Positions 8,650-18,277 of a stretch of DNA of 64,000 bases are shown here, piece after piece. The position numbers were made by a program, and so were the translations under genes. The notes beneath the pieces were generated by a model. It was not told the origin of the DNA. It did no database searches and was given only the letters and a program-made list of their open reading frames with translations. The first letter of the stretch is position 1, and each line of letters opens with the position of its first letter. The stretch comes from Geminicoccaceae bacterium (GTDB lineage Bacteria > Pseudomonadota > Alphaproteobacteria > Geminicoccales > Geminicoccaceae), in assembly GCA_025062095.1 (NCBI GenBank), contig JANXAZ010000008.1, positions 41,681 to 105,680 on the forward strand, written 5' to 3'.

Positions 8650-10377
8650 TCAATGGCTGTCCCGCGGCGGCGCGGCCCCGCGGCAGCCGCGCAGGAAGTC
8701 GAAATCGCAGCCCTCGTTCGCCTGCAGAACGTGGTCGTGGAAGAGCCGCCAATAGCCCGAATCCATCGCCGGCGGCGGCGGGGTCCAGGCGGTGCGCCGG
8801 CGCGCGAGCTCCTCTTCGTCGACGTGGAGCTGCAATTTCCGCGCGGGCACGTCGAGCTCCACGAGATCGCCGTCGCGCACCAGAGCCAAGGGACCGCCCA
8901 CGGCCGCTTCCGGGGCGACGTGGAGAACCACGGTGCCGTAGGCCGTCCCCGACATGCGCGCATCCGAAACGCGGACCATGTCGGTGATCCCGCGCCTCAA
9001 GAGCTTGGGCGGCAGACCCATGTTCCCGACCTCCGCCATCCCCGGATAGCCCTTGGGTCCGCAGTTCTTGAGCACGAGCACCGAGCTTTCGTCGACGTCG
9101 AGCGCGGGATCCTCGATCCGTGCACGATAGTGCTCGATGTTCTCGAACACCACCGCGCGACCGGTGTGCCGCAAAAGACGCGGCGAAGCGGCGGAGGGCT
9201 TGAGCACCGCTCCGTGAGGCGCGAGATTGCCCCGCAGCACGACGATCCCGCCCTCGGCCAGAAGCGGGCGATCCCAGGGTCGGACGACTTCCTCGTTCCA
9301 GCACGGTGCGTCCGCGACGTTCTCCCAGATCGTCCTGCCGTTGATCGTGAGCGCGTCCTTGTGCAGGAAGCCGTGCTCGCCCAGCCGTCGCAGGACCGCG
9401 GGCAGCCCTCCGGCGTAAAAGAAATCCTCGGCGAGGAAGCGGCCCGAGGGCATGAGATCGACGAGCGTGGGCACGCCCCGGCCGAGCCGGTCCCAGTCGT
9501 CGAGGGTCAAGGACACGCCCACGCGGCCGGCGATCGCGAGGAGATGGATCACGGCGTTGGTGGAACCGCCCAGGGCGGCGCAGGCGCGGATCGCGTTCTC
9601 GAAGGCGGCACGGGTGAGGATCTTCGAGACGCGCAGGTCTTCTTTCACGATCGCGACCGCGCGCATGCCGGTGAGGTAGGCGTTGGCGCGCCGGCGCGAA
9701 TCCACCGCCGGGATCATCGCCGAATGCGGCAGGCTCAAGCCCATGGCCTCGGCGAGGGCGTTCATGGTCGAAGCCGTGCCCATGGTCATGCAATGGCCCG
9801 CCGAGCGGCTCATGCAGGACTCGGCCTCCAGGAACTCGGAGAGCGTCATGGTGCCGGCCTTCACGGCCTCGGCGAACTTGAACAGATCGGTCCCCGAACC
9901 GATCGGCCTGCCGTGATAGTTCCCGGAGAGCATCGGCCCGCCCGAGAGCACGATCGCCGGGACGTCGCAGGATGCCGCTCCCATGAGAAGGGCGGGCGTG
10001 GTCTTGTCGCATCCCGTGCACAGCACCACACCGTCGACGGGATTGCCGCGGATCGCCTCCTCCACCGTCATGGCCGCGAGGTTGCGGTAGAGCATCGAGG
10101 TCGGGCGGAGGTTCGACTCGCCGTTGGAGAAGACCGGGAACTCGACCGGGAAGCCGCCGGCTTCGTACACGCCGCGCTTGACCCACTCGACGAGCTCTCG
10201 GAAGTGCGCGTTGCAGGGGGTGAGCTCGGAATATGTGTTGGCGATGCCGATCACCGGCCGACCGTCGAAGAGGTGATCGGGAAAGCCCTGGTTCTTCATC
10301 CACGAGCGGTGGATGAAGCCGTTCTTGTCGAGCCGGCCGAACCACGCCCGGCTGCGCCGCGTTCCGCCCTCGCCCAT
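8650..10377 (-). CDS. IlvD/EDD-family L-arabinonate dehydratase
   Basis: Dehydratase of 575 residues that removes water from an aldonate, most likely L-arabinonate to 2-keto-3-deoxy-arabinonate. It keeps the three cysteines that bind the iron-sulfur cluster: Cys55 (ELTPCNAHFRE), Cys123 (CTGCDKTTP) and Cys196 (GHCMTMGTAST). Over its length, including the C-terminal FLRGCRG and DSH ending, it closely resembles remembered rhizobial L-arabinonate dehydratase, more than IlvD or Edd. ATG start at 10377. Together with the XylB-like dehydrogenase and the CUT2 transporter it supports oxidative pentose catabolism. D-xylonate or another aldonate remains possible as substrate. Confidence 0.87.
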   Translation of the reverse strand: MGEGGTRRSRAWFGRLDKNGFIHRSWMKNQGFPDHLFDGRPVIGIANTYSELTPCNAHFRELVEWVKRGVYEAGGFPVEFPVFSNGESNLRPTSMLYRNLAAMTVEEAIRGNPVDGVVLCTGCDKTTPALLMGAASCDVPAIVLSGGPMLSGNYHGRPIGSGTDLFKFAEAVKAGTMTLSEFLEAESCMSRSAGHCMTMGTASTMNALAEAMGLSLPHSAMIPAVDSRRRANAYLTGMRAVAIVKEDLRVSKILTRAAFENAIRACAALGGSTNAVIHLLAIAGRVGVSLTLDDWDRLGRGVPTLVDLMPSGRFLAEDFFYAGGLPAVLRRLGEHGFLHKDALTINGRTIWENVADAPCWNEEVVRPWDRPLLAEGGIVVLRGNLAPHGAVLKPSAASPRLLRHTGRAVVFENIEHYRARIEDPALDVDESSVLVLKNCGPKGYPGMAEVGNMGLPPKLLRRGITDMVRVSDARMSGTAYGTVVLHVAPEAAVGGPLALVRDGDLVELDVPARKLQLHVDEEELARRRTAWTPPPPAMDSGYWRLFHDHVLQANEGCDFDFLRGCRGAAPPRDSH

Positions 10378-10639
10378 GCGCGCCTCCCCGACCGAACGTC
10401 GAGCCGATAGACCCTCGCCCGCGCGCCCTCAACCCCGCTTTTCGCAGACCCGGCAGACGCCCGCCGACGGCGGCGGGTCGCGGGATCGTTCCGCCCGCGC
10501 GACGCCGATCGCGGCGCGCCGAGGCCCCTTTCGATGCGCGGCCGCACGGCGGGCGCCGGCGGGGTGGCTTTGACAAGGACGCCGACCCTCTGCCACCGTC
10601 TCGGCTCGCGGCACGATCGGGCGAGGGAGAAGAGGGACC

Positions 10640-11692
10640 ATGCCCCTTCATCGCATCGCGGTCATCCCCGGCGACGGCATCGGCAAGGAGGTCGTCCCCG
10701 AGGGCCTGCGCTGTCTCGAGAAGGCGGCGTCGCGCTTCGGCTTCGAGTTCGCCTTCAGCGAGTTCGACTGGGGCTGCGGCTATTACGAGAAACACGGACG
10801 GATGATGCCGGAAGACGGCATCGGCCGGCTGCGCGCCTTCGACGCCATCTTCCTCGGGGCCGTGGGCTGGCCCACGGTTCCCGACCACGTCTCCTTGTGG
10901 GGCCTCCTCATCCCCATACGCCGGCGCTTCGAGCAATACGTCAATCTGCGCCCCGTGCGGCTGTTCTCGGGCGTGCCTTGTCCGCTCGCCCAGCGGCGCC
11001 CGATCGACTTCGTGATCGTGCGCGAGAACTGCGAAGGCGAATATTCGGAGATCGGCGGCCGGTTGTACCAGGGCACGGAAGCCGAGATGGCGGTCCAGGA
11101 ATCGATTTTCACCCGCCGCGGCGTCGACCGCGTCTTGCGCTTCGCCTTCGAGCTGGCCAAGTCGCGGCCGCGACGGCACCTCACCTCGGCGACCAAGTCC
11201 AACGGCATCATCCACACCATGCCGTTCTGGGACGAGCGCTTCAAGGCGATGGCCGCCCGCTATCCGGAAGTCGAAACCGCTCAGTACCACATCGACATTT
11301 TGTGCGCGCACTTCGTGCGCTTTCCCGAGCGCTTCGACGTGGTCGTGGCTTCCAACCTGTTCGGGGACATCCTCTCCGATCTCGGGCCCGCGGTCACCGG
11401 CACCATCGGCATCGCGCCCTCCGCCAACCTCAATCCGGAACGCGAATATCCCTCGATGTTCGAGCCGGTGCACGGCAGCGCTCCGGATATCGCCGGCAAG
11501 CGCATCGCCAATCCGATCGGCCAGATCTGGTCGGGCGCCCTCATGCTCGACCATCTCGGCCACGGCGATGCCGCGCGCGCGATCGTGGGCGCGATCGAGC
11601 GCGTGCTCGCCTCCGGTCGCGTCCTCACGCCCGACATGGGCGGAGAGGCGAGCACCGAAGAGCTCGGCAAAGCGATCGAGAGCGAAATCTGA
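10640..11692 (+). CDS. Tartrate dehydrogenase / D-malate decarboxylase family
   Basis: NAD-dependent beta-decarboxylating dehydrogenase of 350 residues, in the isocitrate/isopropylmalate dehydrogenase superfamily. Visible landmarks are VIPGDGIGKEVVPEGL (7-22), VGWPTVPDHVSLWGLLIPIRR, VIVRENCEGEYSE, TSATKSNGI, VVASNLFGDILSDLG (metal-binding Asp pair) and FEPVHGSAPDIAGK. The VSLWGLLIPIR segment and the FEQYVNLRPVRLF context match tartrate dehydrogenase/D-malate dehydrogenase (TtuC/DmlA) rather than LeuB. ATG at 10640 behind GAGGGACC. The cupin gene follows after 14 bp, so the two are probably co-transcribed. Which acid is used cannot be decided from sequence. Confidence 0.85.
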   Translation: MPLHRIAVIPGDGIGKEVVPEGLRCLEKAASRFGFEFAFSEFDWGCGYYEKHGRMMPEDGIGRLRAFDAIFLGAVGWPTVPDHVSLWGLLIPIRRRFEQYVNLRPVRLFSGVPCPLAQRRPIDFVIVRENCEGEYSEIGGRLYQGTEAEMAVQESIFTRRGVDRVLRFAFELAKSRPRRHLTSATKSNGIIHTMPFWDERFKAMAARYPEVETAQYHIDILCAHFVRFPERFDVVVASNLFGDILSDLGPAVTGTIGIAPSANLNPEREYPSMFEPVHGSAPDIAGKRIANPIGQIWSGALMLDHLGHGDAARAIVGAIERVLASGRVLTPDMGGEASTEELGKAIESEI

Positions 11693-11706
11693 GCGGAAAG
11701 GAAGAG

Positions 11707-12186
11707 ATGGCCGAGGTTCCCGTCTTCGCGGCCTTCGTCGCCGCCCCCGAGATCGACGAGCGCTTCGTCCTGCCCGGGCTCGGGATCGAACAGCGCCTGA
11801 AGATCCCGGCCGCTGCCACGGGCGGTCAGCTCTGCCTGGTCGAGCAGATCTGCGATCCCGGCAAGGGCCCTCCGCGGCACGTCCACAAGACCCAGACCGA
11901 GATCTTGCGCATTCTCGAAGGCCGCTTCGAGCTCGAGATCGACGGCGCCCCGATCCCGGCTCCCGCCGGCACGGTGGCGGTGATCCCGCCCGGCCGCCCG
12001 CACGCTTTCGTCAACCGGAGCGACGAACCGGGACGGGTGCTCTTCCTTCTCGTACCCGGAAGCGATCTCGCCGCCTTCTTCCGGCGCCTGCGCGAACTCC
12101 TGGCCGAGGGTCCCGTGGATCCGGAGCGGCTCAACCGCGAGCTCGCCGCCTTCGACTTCGCGATCACCGGGCCACCGATGGCGTGA
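11707..12186 (+). CDS. Cupin-domain protein
   Basis: Small cytosolic beta-barrel protein of 159 residues with a single cupin domain. Cupin motif 1 is seen as PPRHVHKTQTEILRILEGRFELE (two His and a Glu as metal ligands). Motif 2 is seen as PAGTVAVIPPGRPHAFVNRSDEPGRVLFL. Such proteins are metal-dependent enzymes or ligand-binding domains; no specific reaction can be assigned. ATG at 11707 follows GGAAAGGAAGAG, 14 bp behind the tartrate/D-malate dehydrogenase gene, so it may act on or sense a related small acid. Confidence 0.75.
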   Translation: MAEVPVFAAFVAAPEIDERFVLPGLGIEQRLKIPAAATGGQLCLVEQICDPGKGPPRHVHKTQTEILRILEGRFELEIDGAPIPAPAGTVAVIPPGRPHAFVNRSDEPGRVLFLLVPGSDLAAFFRRLRELLAEGPVDPERLNRELAAFDFAITGPPMA

Positions 12187-12669
12187 TCAGCGCACGCGCG
12201 CCGCGCGCCCGGGGCGGCCGCCTCCCTCGACTTCCACGTACCACGCGCGACCTTTCGGGAACGGCCGCAAGCGCGGCATGAACCGATGACCGTTTCGGAT
12301 CCGCGGCTCGGCCCGTTTCCTCCACTGTCCGTCGCGCGGCTCGACGACGGTGTCTCCTTCTCAGCCTTCGAAGTCACCGAAAATCCGGTTCTCGAAAACG
12401 CGGCTCCTCGGGCTCGGTGCGACGCTCCCGACGAACCCCGGCCGGGAAGCGGAAGAGGAAGACGAGGGATCGGCGAGAAGCAACGGCTCGGCGATCGCGA
12501 CCGGATCCGCCGGATCCCGATCGCGCGCGAGCCCTGCGCCTCCGCGCTCGGGCCCGGCCGAGATCGGAAGAGCCGTCGGCTCGCCCGTTCCGCGGGCCGC
12601 TTCCGCCGGGGCCGCGGCCACGCGCGAAAGCGCCACGAGGAAGGTCGCGATGATCGCCGCGCCGTCCAG
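12187..12669 (-). pseudogene. Possible secreted-protein gene with in-frame TGA
   Basis: One continuous minus-strand frame downstream of the DUF1244 gene begins with a signal-peptide-like stretch (AAIIATFLVALSRVAAAPAEAA), reaches FENRIFGDFEG, meets a TGA at 12361-12363, and stays open for another 57 codons. That second part contains GQWRKRAEP and FPKGRAWYVEVEG before a final TGA at 12187. No standard start is obvious: CTG at 12669 or GTG at 12636 would fit. It could be a gene with one nonsense change or two small frames. It could also be chance in GC-rich DNA, because the complementary plus frame from ATG 12286 is open too. I do not recognise a family. Confidence 0.3.
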
Positions 12670-12677
12670 CCTGTGGC

Positions 12678-13010
12678 TCAGTGCCCGGGCGGATGGCCGT
12701 GGGTCTGCTCGTAGGCCTTCTCGAAGGCTTTCTGCTTTTCGGGGCTCGCTTCGGTCTGATAGCGCGCCTTCCATTCCTCGTAGGGCATGCCGTAAACGAT
12801 CTCGCGCGCCGTCTCGTAGTCGATGTCGAGCCCTTTTTCCTTCGCCGCCGCCGCGTACCATTTGGCCAGACAGTTGCGGCAGAAGCCGGCGAGGTTCATG
12901 AGATCGATGTTCTGCACGTCCGTGCGCCTTCGCAGATGCTCCACGAGCGCGCGGAACGCGGCGGCCTCGAGCTCGATCCGAGTCCGCTCGTCGATCGGGG
13001 GCACGGCCAT
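12678..13010 (-). CDS. DUF1244 family protein
   Basis: Conserved cytosolic protein of 110 residues with no known function, common in alphaproteobacteria. The sequence shows the family pattern: ALVEHLRRRTDVQNIDLMNLAGFCRNCLAKWY (two cysteines, CRNC), then YETAREIVYGMPYEEWKARYQ. The CxxC pair suggests a metal or redox role, but that is unproven. ATG start at 13010; the frame is clean with no competing gene. It is one of the better lineage markers in this window. Confidence 0.9.
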   Translation of the reverse strand: MAVPPIDERTRIELEAAAFRALVEHLRRRTDVQNIDLMNLAGFCRNCLAKWYAAAAKEKGLDIDYETAREIVYGMPYEEWKARYQTEASPEKQKAFEKAYEQTHGHPPGH

Positions 13011-13083
13011 CGCGGTCTCCTCTCGCTCTTCTCGGTGACGATATGGCGCCGGGCGCGCGCGTCACAACCGGCGGCCCGGCCCT

Positions 13084-16032
13084 TCACCCCTGGACCCGCG
13101 GTAGGACGAGGATCTCGAGACGGCGCTCGGGGGCGAGGTAGATCCGGGCGAGCTCGGCCAGGCCCTCGCGCGTCCAACTCGCGAGATCCGCCTCCAGGCG
13201 CAGCGCGCGCTCGAGCTTCTGCGGGTGGCGGTGGCGCCCGGCGAGCACGCCTTCGAGCCAAAAGCCGTTGGAGGCGAGGATGCGGGGGATGCGCGCGCGG
13301 CGCGGCGCGAGGACCCGCTCGAGCTCCTCCGCGCTCGGTCCTTCCGCGCGCAGGCGATCGACGAGCTCGACGAGCAGCGAACGGAGCTCGCGCACGCGCG
13401 CGGCCGGCAGGTCGAGCTGGATCGCGATGCGGCCGCGGCCCGGCACCGAAAGCGAACCCGAGCTCGACACGCTCGGGGCGTAAGTGGCCCCCAGACGCTC
13501 GCGCAACAGGGCTCGCAACCGCTCGTCCAAGAGCTCGGCCAAGAGATCCAGACCGAGCGAAAGACGCGGATCGCGCGCATCGGTGGTCTGGTGGTAGAGG
13601 AGCAACAGAGCCTGCTCGGCCGGCCCGTCGTGGGCGAGCTCGAAACTGCCGCGCGGGATCTCGGCCGGAGGGGGGACGGGAGGATCCCCTCCTGCGGGTG
13701 CGGGCAGAAGCGCGAGCGTCCGGGCCACGGCATCGATGGCGCGCTCGGGATCGACGTCGCCCACGATCGCGACCTCGAGCGGCTCGGCGGCGAGTTCGGC
13801 GCGGAGCCACGCGCGCACCTCCTCGGGGGTGCGGGCTTCGGCCGCGGCCCGATCCGGCAGACCGAATCGCGGGTCGCCTCCGTTCACGAGCCGGGCCACG
13901 GGCCCCTCGAGGACCGCGCTCGCCACCGTCTCGAGCCGGCGGTAGGCCGCCTCGAGGCGCCGCCGCCAGGCCGGAAGGGCCTCCGCGCGCAGGCCCGGAT
14001 CCTCGAGCAGGGCGCGGGCGAGCGCGAAGGCGGTGGCGAGCTTCTCGGGGCGCGTCTCGAGAGCGAGCTCGCAGGCGTCCTCTCGGATCGAAAAGCCCAG
14101 GCGCACGCGCTCGGCGGCGAACAGACGCGCGAGCTCTTGCGCGTCGTGACGACCGAGCCCGCCGCCCGCGAGGAGCGCCTCGGCCAGCCCGTCGAGCCCC
14201 GGTCGGTCGAGGGGGAGGCCGAGCCGGCCGCGACCGAAGCGGATCAGAGCGCGCACCGAGCCGGCCTCGAAACGGGTCGGTTTGACGTCGAGGCGCAGGC
14301 CGTTGGCGAAGGTCGCGCTGGTGACGTCGAGCGCCTCGAGCCGCGTGCGCGCCCGGATCGGCGCCGGCTCTTCGGCCGGGGCGTAGGCGAGGGCGACGCG
14401 CGCCACCGGCTCCGGCGGGTCGACGGCGATCGTCTCCGACTCGCGCCAGGCGGCCTCGACCGCGCGCGAAAGCCGGGCTTCGTCTCCACCCGAGGCTTCG
14501 GGCAGGACGAGCTCGATCATCGGGCCGGAACCCGCGAACAGGCGCGCGACCGCGGCGCGGAGCGCCTCCTCGTCGACGGTCGGAACGAGCTCGTCGAACA
14601 ACGCGAGCTCCGCCTCGGGAGCGAGCAGGACGCGCCCCGCGCGCGCCGCGCCCACGAGTGCTTCGGCGAGGGCGCGCGAGCCGCGCGTCGCGGCGGAGCG
14701 CAGCCGTTCCTCGAGGGCGGCGCGGCGTACGGCGAGGGCTTCGTCCCGCTCGGGAGCGAGCACCCCATAAAGCCGCAGCCGGCGCAGCTCTCGTTCGAGC
14801 GCAGCGACCGCGTCGCGCCAGCGAGCGGGCTCGATCGATGCGCGCAAAATCGTCTCCTCGGCGATCCCGGGCCAGCTCGCCGTGCCCATGGAAGCGCTCG
14901 CGAAGGGAGCGTCGGGGCGCGAGGCGATGCGCTGCAGGCGCCGCTCGAACGCGTGCTCGACGACGAGTTCGGCGAGTTCCTCGGCGCGACGCGCGCGCGA
15001 ATCGGCGCGCGGGACATCGGGGCGCGAGAAGCTCACCACAAGCGAGGCCGGAAGTCCCTTTTCCAGCGCCACGGTCGTGGCGAGGCCGCGCGGCGCGGGA
15101 GGTCTGCGCGCGTGCTCGGGTGCGGGCTCGGCGGGCCGCGGCAGCGCGGCGAAACGGGCGGCGATGCGCGCGCCGATGTCGATTGGGTCGACCTCCCCGG
15201 CGATCGCGAGGATCATGCGGTCGGGCCGGTACCACCGGCGATAAAAGGCGACCAGCCGTTCGCGCGGTGCGCCGCGGATCACCTCGGGATCGCCGATCGG
15301 CAGACGTTCCGGCACGAGAGTCCCCGCCAGTCGGAAGGCGAGGGAGCGCTCGAAGGCGCGCTGCCGCGGGCCCGAGCGCAGCCGTGCCTCGGCGAGCACC
15401 ACGCCGCGCTCGGCTTCGAGTTCGGCTTCCGGGAACGCGAGCGCACCCGCCGTCTCGGCGAGAACGAAGAGCGCGGTATCCAAGGCGGAAGGCGTCGCGC
15501 GCGGGAGGTCCACCATGAAGACCGTCGTCGCGAAATCGACCCGCGCGTTGGTGTCCGCTCCGAAGGCGAGCCCCTCGCGCTCGAGAAGCGGCGCGAGCGC
15601 ACCCGGCGGGATCCTCGCGGAACCCCGGAAGGCCATGTGTTCGACGAGATGGGCGAGGCCGCGCTCGTCGTCTCCTTCGTCGAGCGAGCCGACCGCGACC
15701 GCGAGCCTGAGGCTCGCGCCTCCGGGCGGGGTGGCGTTCGGAACGATAGCGAAGCGCAGACCGTTTTCGAGCCGGCCCCAAGTGATCCGCGGGTCGGGTG
15801 CGGGCAGATCCGGCGCTCGGACCGGCCACGCGGGTTCGGCGGCGCTCGCGAGCGTCGCCGCGAGCCACAGGCTCGCCGCGAGAACCCCCGAGCGCAGGAC
15901 GCCCCCGTCGATCGCTCGTCGCCGGGGGCGTCGCGCGCGCGGCGCGTTCGGCGCGCCGCCAACCGCGAGCGGACGCGTCGCACCCGCTTTTCGGGTGCGA
16001 TCGGTGGGACGATCTCTCGGTGGAACAGCCAT
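13084..16032 (-). CDS. M16-family zinc metallopeptidase, exported
   Basis: Protein of 982 residues with paired M16 domains. The inverted zinc motif HLVEH lies at His128-His132, with the downstream acidic ligand region AELEAERGVVLAEA; the C-terminal half is an M16C-type domain. After a long basic N-terminus there is a hydrophobic export segment (GVLAASLWLAATLASAAEP, about 49-66), so it probably acts in the periplasm on peptides or misfolded proteins. ATG at 16032 is chosen because GAGAAGG lies 8 bases upstream; 22 more residues would be possible from 16098. The 47-residue stretch before the hydrophobic segment is unusual, so a later start is possible. Confidence 0.88.
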   Translation of the reverse strand: MAVPPRDRPTDRTRKAGATRPLAVGGAPNAPRARRPRRRAIDGGVLRSGVLAASLWLAATLASAAEPAWPVRAPDLPAPDPRITWGRLENGLRFAIVPNATPPGGASLRLAVAVGSLDEGDDERGLAHLVEHMAFRGSARIPPGALAPLLEREGLAFGADTNARVDFATTVFMVDLPRATPSALDTALFVLAETAGALAFPEAELEAERGVVLAEARLRSGPRQRAFERSLAFRLAGTLVPERLPIGDPEVIRGAPRERLVAFYRRWYRPDRMILAIAGEVDPIDIGARIAARFAALPRPAEPAPEHARRPPAPRGLATTVALEKGLPASLVVSFSRPDVPRADSRARRAEELAELVVEHAFERRLQRIASRPDAPFASASMGTASWPGIAEETILRASIEPARWRDAVAALERELRRLRLYGVLAPERDEALAVRRAALEERLRSAATRGSRALAEALVGAARAGRVLLAPEAELALFDELVPTVDEEALRAAVARLFAGSGPMIELVLPEASGGDEARLSRAVEAAWRESETIAVDPPEPVARVALAYAPAEEPAPIRARTRLEALDVTSATFANGLRLDVKPTRFEAGSVRALIRFGRGRLGLPLDRPGLDGLAEALLAGGGLGRHDAQELARLFAAERVRLGFSIREDACELALETRPEKLATAFALARALLEDPGLRAEALPAWRRRLEAAYRRLETVASAVLEGPVARLVNGGDPRFGLPDRAAAEARTPEEVRAWLRAELAAEPLEVAIVGDVDPERAIDAVARTLALLPAPAGGDPPVPPPAEIPRGSFELAHDGPAEQALLLLYHQTTDARDPRLSLGLDLLAELLDERLRALLRERLGATYAPSVSSSGSLSVPGRGRIAIQLDLPAARVRELRSLLVELVDRLRAEGPSAEELERVLAPRRARIPRILASNGFWLEGVLAGRHRHPQKLERALRLEADLASWTREGLAELARIYLAPERRLEILVLPRVQG

Positions 16033-16320
16033 CGGACGGCCTTCTCGGGGATCGGGCGAAAGTCTAGATCGCCCTTCGCGATCGTCCACGCCCCGCACCG
16101 CTCGGGCGGGCGCGGGGCGTCGTCTTCCTTCCGCGACCGCGCTCGCGCCCTCCCCCGCGCGCCCCAGGCGCGATGCGCGGGGCAGGCGAAGATGGTGGCA
16201 CCGACCGACCGCGCAGGGAACCGGCGTGCATCGTCGCGCCGTCGGCCGCTGCGATCGCCGCCCGGGTGCGAGCGGCGGGGGCCCGCCGCGGCTCGCGGTC
16301 GCGGGCCGACCGCGCGCGGT

Positions 16321-18156
16321 TCAGCCGACTTCGGCGCGGGCCGCCCGCGCCGCGCGCTCGGCCTCCTCGCGGAGCTTCTCGCGCGCCACGTGGTCGAGCA
16401 TGATGTGGAGTTCTTTGAGCTGTTTTTCGCTCACCGGTGAAGGCGCGCCGAGCAAGAGCTCTTCTGCCCGCTGGGAGAGCGGGAAGGCCGTGACCTCGCG
16501 CAGGTTCGGAGCGTCCGCCAAGAGCATGACGATGCGGTCGAGCCCCGGGGCGATGCCGCCGTGCGGCGGGGCACCGTAGCGGAGAGCCCGCAGCATGCCC
16601 GAAAAGCGGCGCTCCAGGTCTTCGCGCGTGTAACCCGCGATCGCGAAGGCTTTTTCCATGATTTCCGGGCGGTGGTTGCGGATAGCGCCCGAGGACAGCT
16701 CGACACCGTTGCAGACGATATCGTACTGATAGGCCTTGATTTCGAGCGGATCTTTGGTCAGGAGCGCCTCGAGGCCTCCCTGGGGCATCGAGAAGGGATT
16801 GTGCGAGAAAGTGATCTTTTTTTCCTCCTCGTCCCATTCGTACATCGGAAAGTCGATCACCCAGCAGAAACGAAAGGCGCACTTTTCGATCAGGTCGAGC
16901 TGCTTGCCGAGCTCTTGCCGGACGGTACCGGCGAGCTTGGCGGCCTGTTTCTCTTTGGCGCAGACGAAGAAGACGGCATCGCCCGTCGCCAGTCCCGCCG
17001 CCGCCTCGAGCCGGGCGATGCGTTCTTCGTCGAGGAACTTGGCGATCGGCCCGCGCGCTCCCCCCTCTTCGAAGACGATCCAGCCCAGACCCGGAGCGCC
17101 CGCGGATTGCGCGAAGCCGACCATGCCGTCGAAGAAACTGCGCGGGCGCCCCGCCGCCCCGGGGGCGGGGATCGCGCGCACCACCGCCCCCGCCTCGACC
17201 GCCGAAGCGAAGACCCGGAAGTCCGAGCCGCGGAAGACGTCGGTGACATCGGCGATCCGGATGGGGTTGCGCAGATCGGGCTTGTCGGTGCCGTAGATGC
17301 GCAGCGCGTCGTCGTAGGTGATGCGCGGGAAAGGCGCCGGACTCACCGTCCAGCCGGGCTTCTTGTGCTCCTCGAAGACCCCGACCATGACCGGCTCGAT
17401 CGCGGCGAAGACGTCTTCTTGCGTCACGAACGCCATTTCGACGTCGAGCTGGTAGAACTCCCCGGGGCTGCGGTCGGCACGGGCGTCCTCGTCGCGGAAG
17501 CAGGGTGCGATCTGGAAGTACCGATCGAACCCCGAGATCATGTAGAGCTGCTTGTATTGCTGGGGGGCTTGCGGCAGCGCGTAGAATTTCCCGGGATGCA
17601 GGCGCGAAGGGACCAGGAAATCGCGCGCGCCTTCCGGGCTCGAAGCGGTGAGGATGGGCGTCTGGAGCTCGATGAACCCCTGCTCGTGCATGAGCCGCCG
17701 GATCGTGCGGATCACCGCCGAGCGCAGCCGGATGTTGCGCTGCATGACCTCGCGGCGGAGGTCGAGGAAGCGGTAGCGCAGCCGCAGCTCTTCCGGCTGC
17801 TCGCGGTCGGTGTTCACCTGCAGGGGCAGAGGCTCCGCCGGGGAGAGGATCTCGAGCGCATCCGCGACGAGTTCGACCTCGCCCGTGGCGAGCTCGGGAT
17901 TCACGGTTTCGGGCGGGCGAGCGACGATGCGCCCGGTGATCGAGACCACGCTTTCCAGCCGCAGCCGCTCGGCCTCGGCGAAAAAGGGCCGGTCGGGATA
18001 GACCACGACCTGGGTGATGCCGGTGTGATCGCGCAAATCGAGAAAGAGAAGGCCGCCGTGGTCGCGCTTGCGGTGGATCCAGCCGGCGAGCTTGACCGCG
18101 GAGCCGATGTGCTCCGGTCGCGGCTCGCCGCAGCGATGGGTGCGATAACGGTGCAT
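16321..18156 (-). CDS. aspS: Aspartyl-tRNA synthetase
   Basis: Class IIb aminoacyl-tRNA synthetase of 611 residues that charges tRNA-Asp; many alphaproteobacterial forms also charge tRNA-Asn. The order is an N-terminal OB-fold anticodon domain ([21 protein letters not shown]), motif 1 around [18 protein letters not shown], motif 2 as [15 protein letters not shown], a bacterial GAD insertion, and motif 3 as [15 protein letters not shown] at 18156 starts [11 protein letters not shown], the standard AspRS opening. It is divergent from the amidase gene at 18278 with a 121-bp spacer containing a 12-bp palindrome. Confidence 0.97.
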   Translation of the reverse strand: MHRYRTHRCGEPRPEHIGSAVKLAGWIHRKRDHGGLLFLDLRDHTGITQVVVYPDRPFFAEAERLRLESVVSITGRIVARPPETVNPELATGEVELVADALEILSPAEPLPLQVNTDREQPEELRLRYRFLDLRREVMQRNIRLRSAVIRTIRRLMHEQGFIELQTPILTASSPEGARDFLVPSRLHPGKFYALPQAPQQYKQLYMISGFDRYFQIAPCFRDEDARADRSPGEFYQLDVEMAFVTQEDVFAAIEPVMVGVFEEHKKPGWTVSPAPFPRITYDDALRIYGTDKPDLRNPIRIADVTDVFRGSDFRVFASAVEAGAVVRAIPAPGAAGRPRSFFDGMVGFAQSAGAPGLGWIVFEEGGARGPIAKFLDEERIARLEAAAGLATGDAVFFVCAKEKQAAKLAGTVRQELGKQLDLIEKCAFRFCWVIDFPMYEWDEEEKKITFSHNPFSMPQGGLEALLTKDPLEIKAYQYDIVCNGVELSSGAIRNHRPEIMEKAFAIAGYTREDLERRFSGMLRALRYGAPPHGGIAPGLDRIVMLLADAPNLREVTAFPLSQRAEELLLGAPSPVSEKQLKELHIMLDHVAREKLREEAERAARAARAEVG

Positions 18157-18241
18157 GACTGGCCTCGATACCAAAGGGCCGGCGCGGTCCGGCGCACAGG
18201 GTCGCCTCGGGCGAGGCCCTGTCAAGGCGACCGCGCGGTCG

Positions 18242-18253
18242 CCCATATATGGG
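18242..18253. promoter_or_regulatory. 12-bp perfect palindrome between aspS and amidase gene
   Basis: CCCATATATGGG is a perfect palindrome 25 bp before the amidase GTG start and 85 bp before the aspS start, in one of the few AT-containing patches nearby. It could be an operator or part of a -10 region. No matching regulator is visible in the window. Confidence 0.3.
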
Positions 18254-18277
18254 AAGCTCGAAAGGGGAGAGGAGGCC

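Noticed and set aside
12361..12363. TGA read as a selenocysteine codon
   Set aside because: No recognisable selenoprotein family, no evident downstream hairpin, and a nonsense change or chance frame is simpler.
12286..12714. Plus-strand open frame opposite the region after DUF1244
   Set aside because: Its second half is Arg/Gly-rich and random-looking and it runs antisense into the DUF1244 gene; no family-like stretch.
12896..15868. Very long open frames in other phases across the M16 peptidase gene
   Set aside because: Arg/Pro/Ala-rich translations typical of GC-rich DNA; the M16 zinc motif and domain pattern fix the true frame.
16090..16122. GC hairpin (CGCCCCGC ... GCGGGGCG) between aspS and the M16 gene
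   Set aside because: The T-rich side is on the plus strand, while both neighbours are on the minus strand; not a convincing terminator for either.
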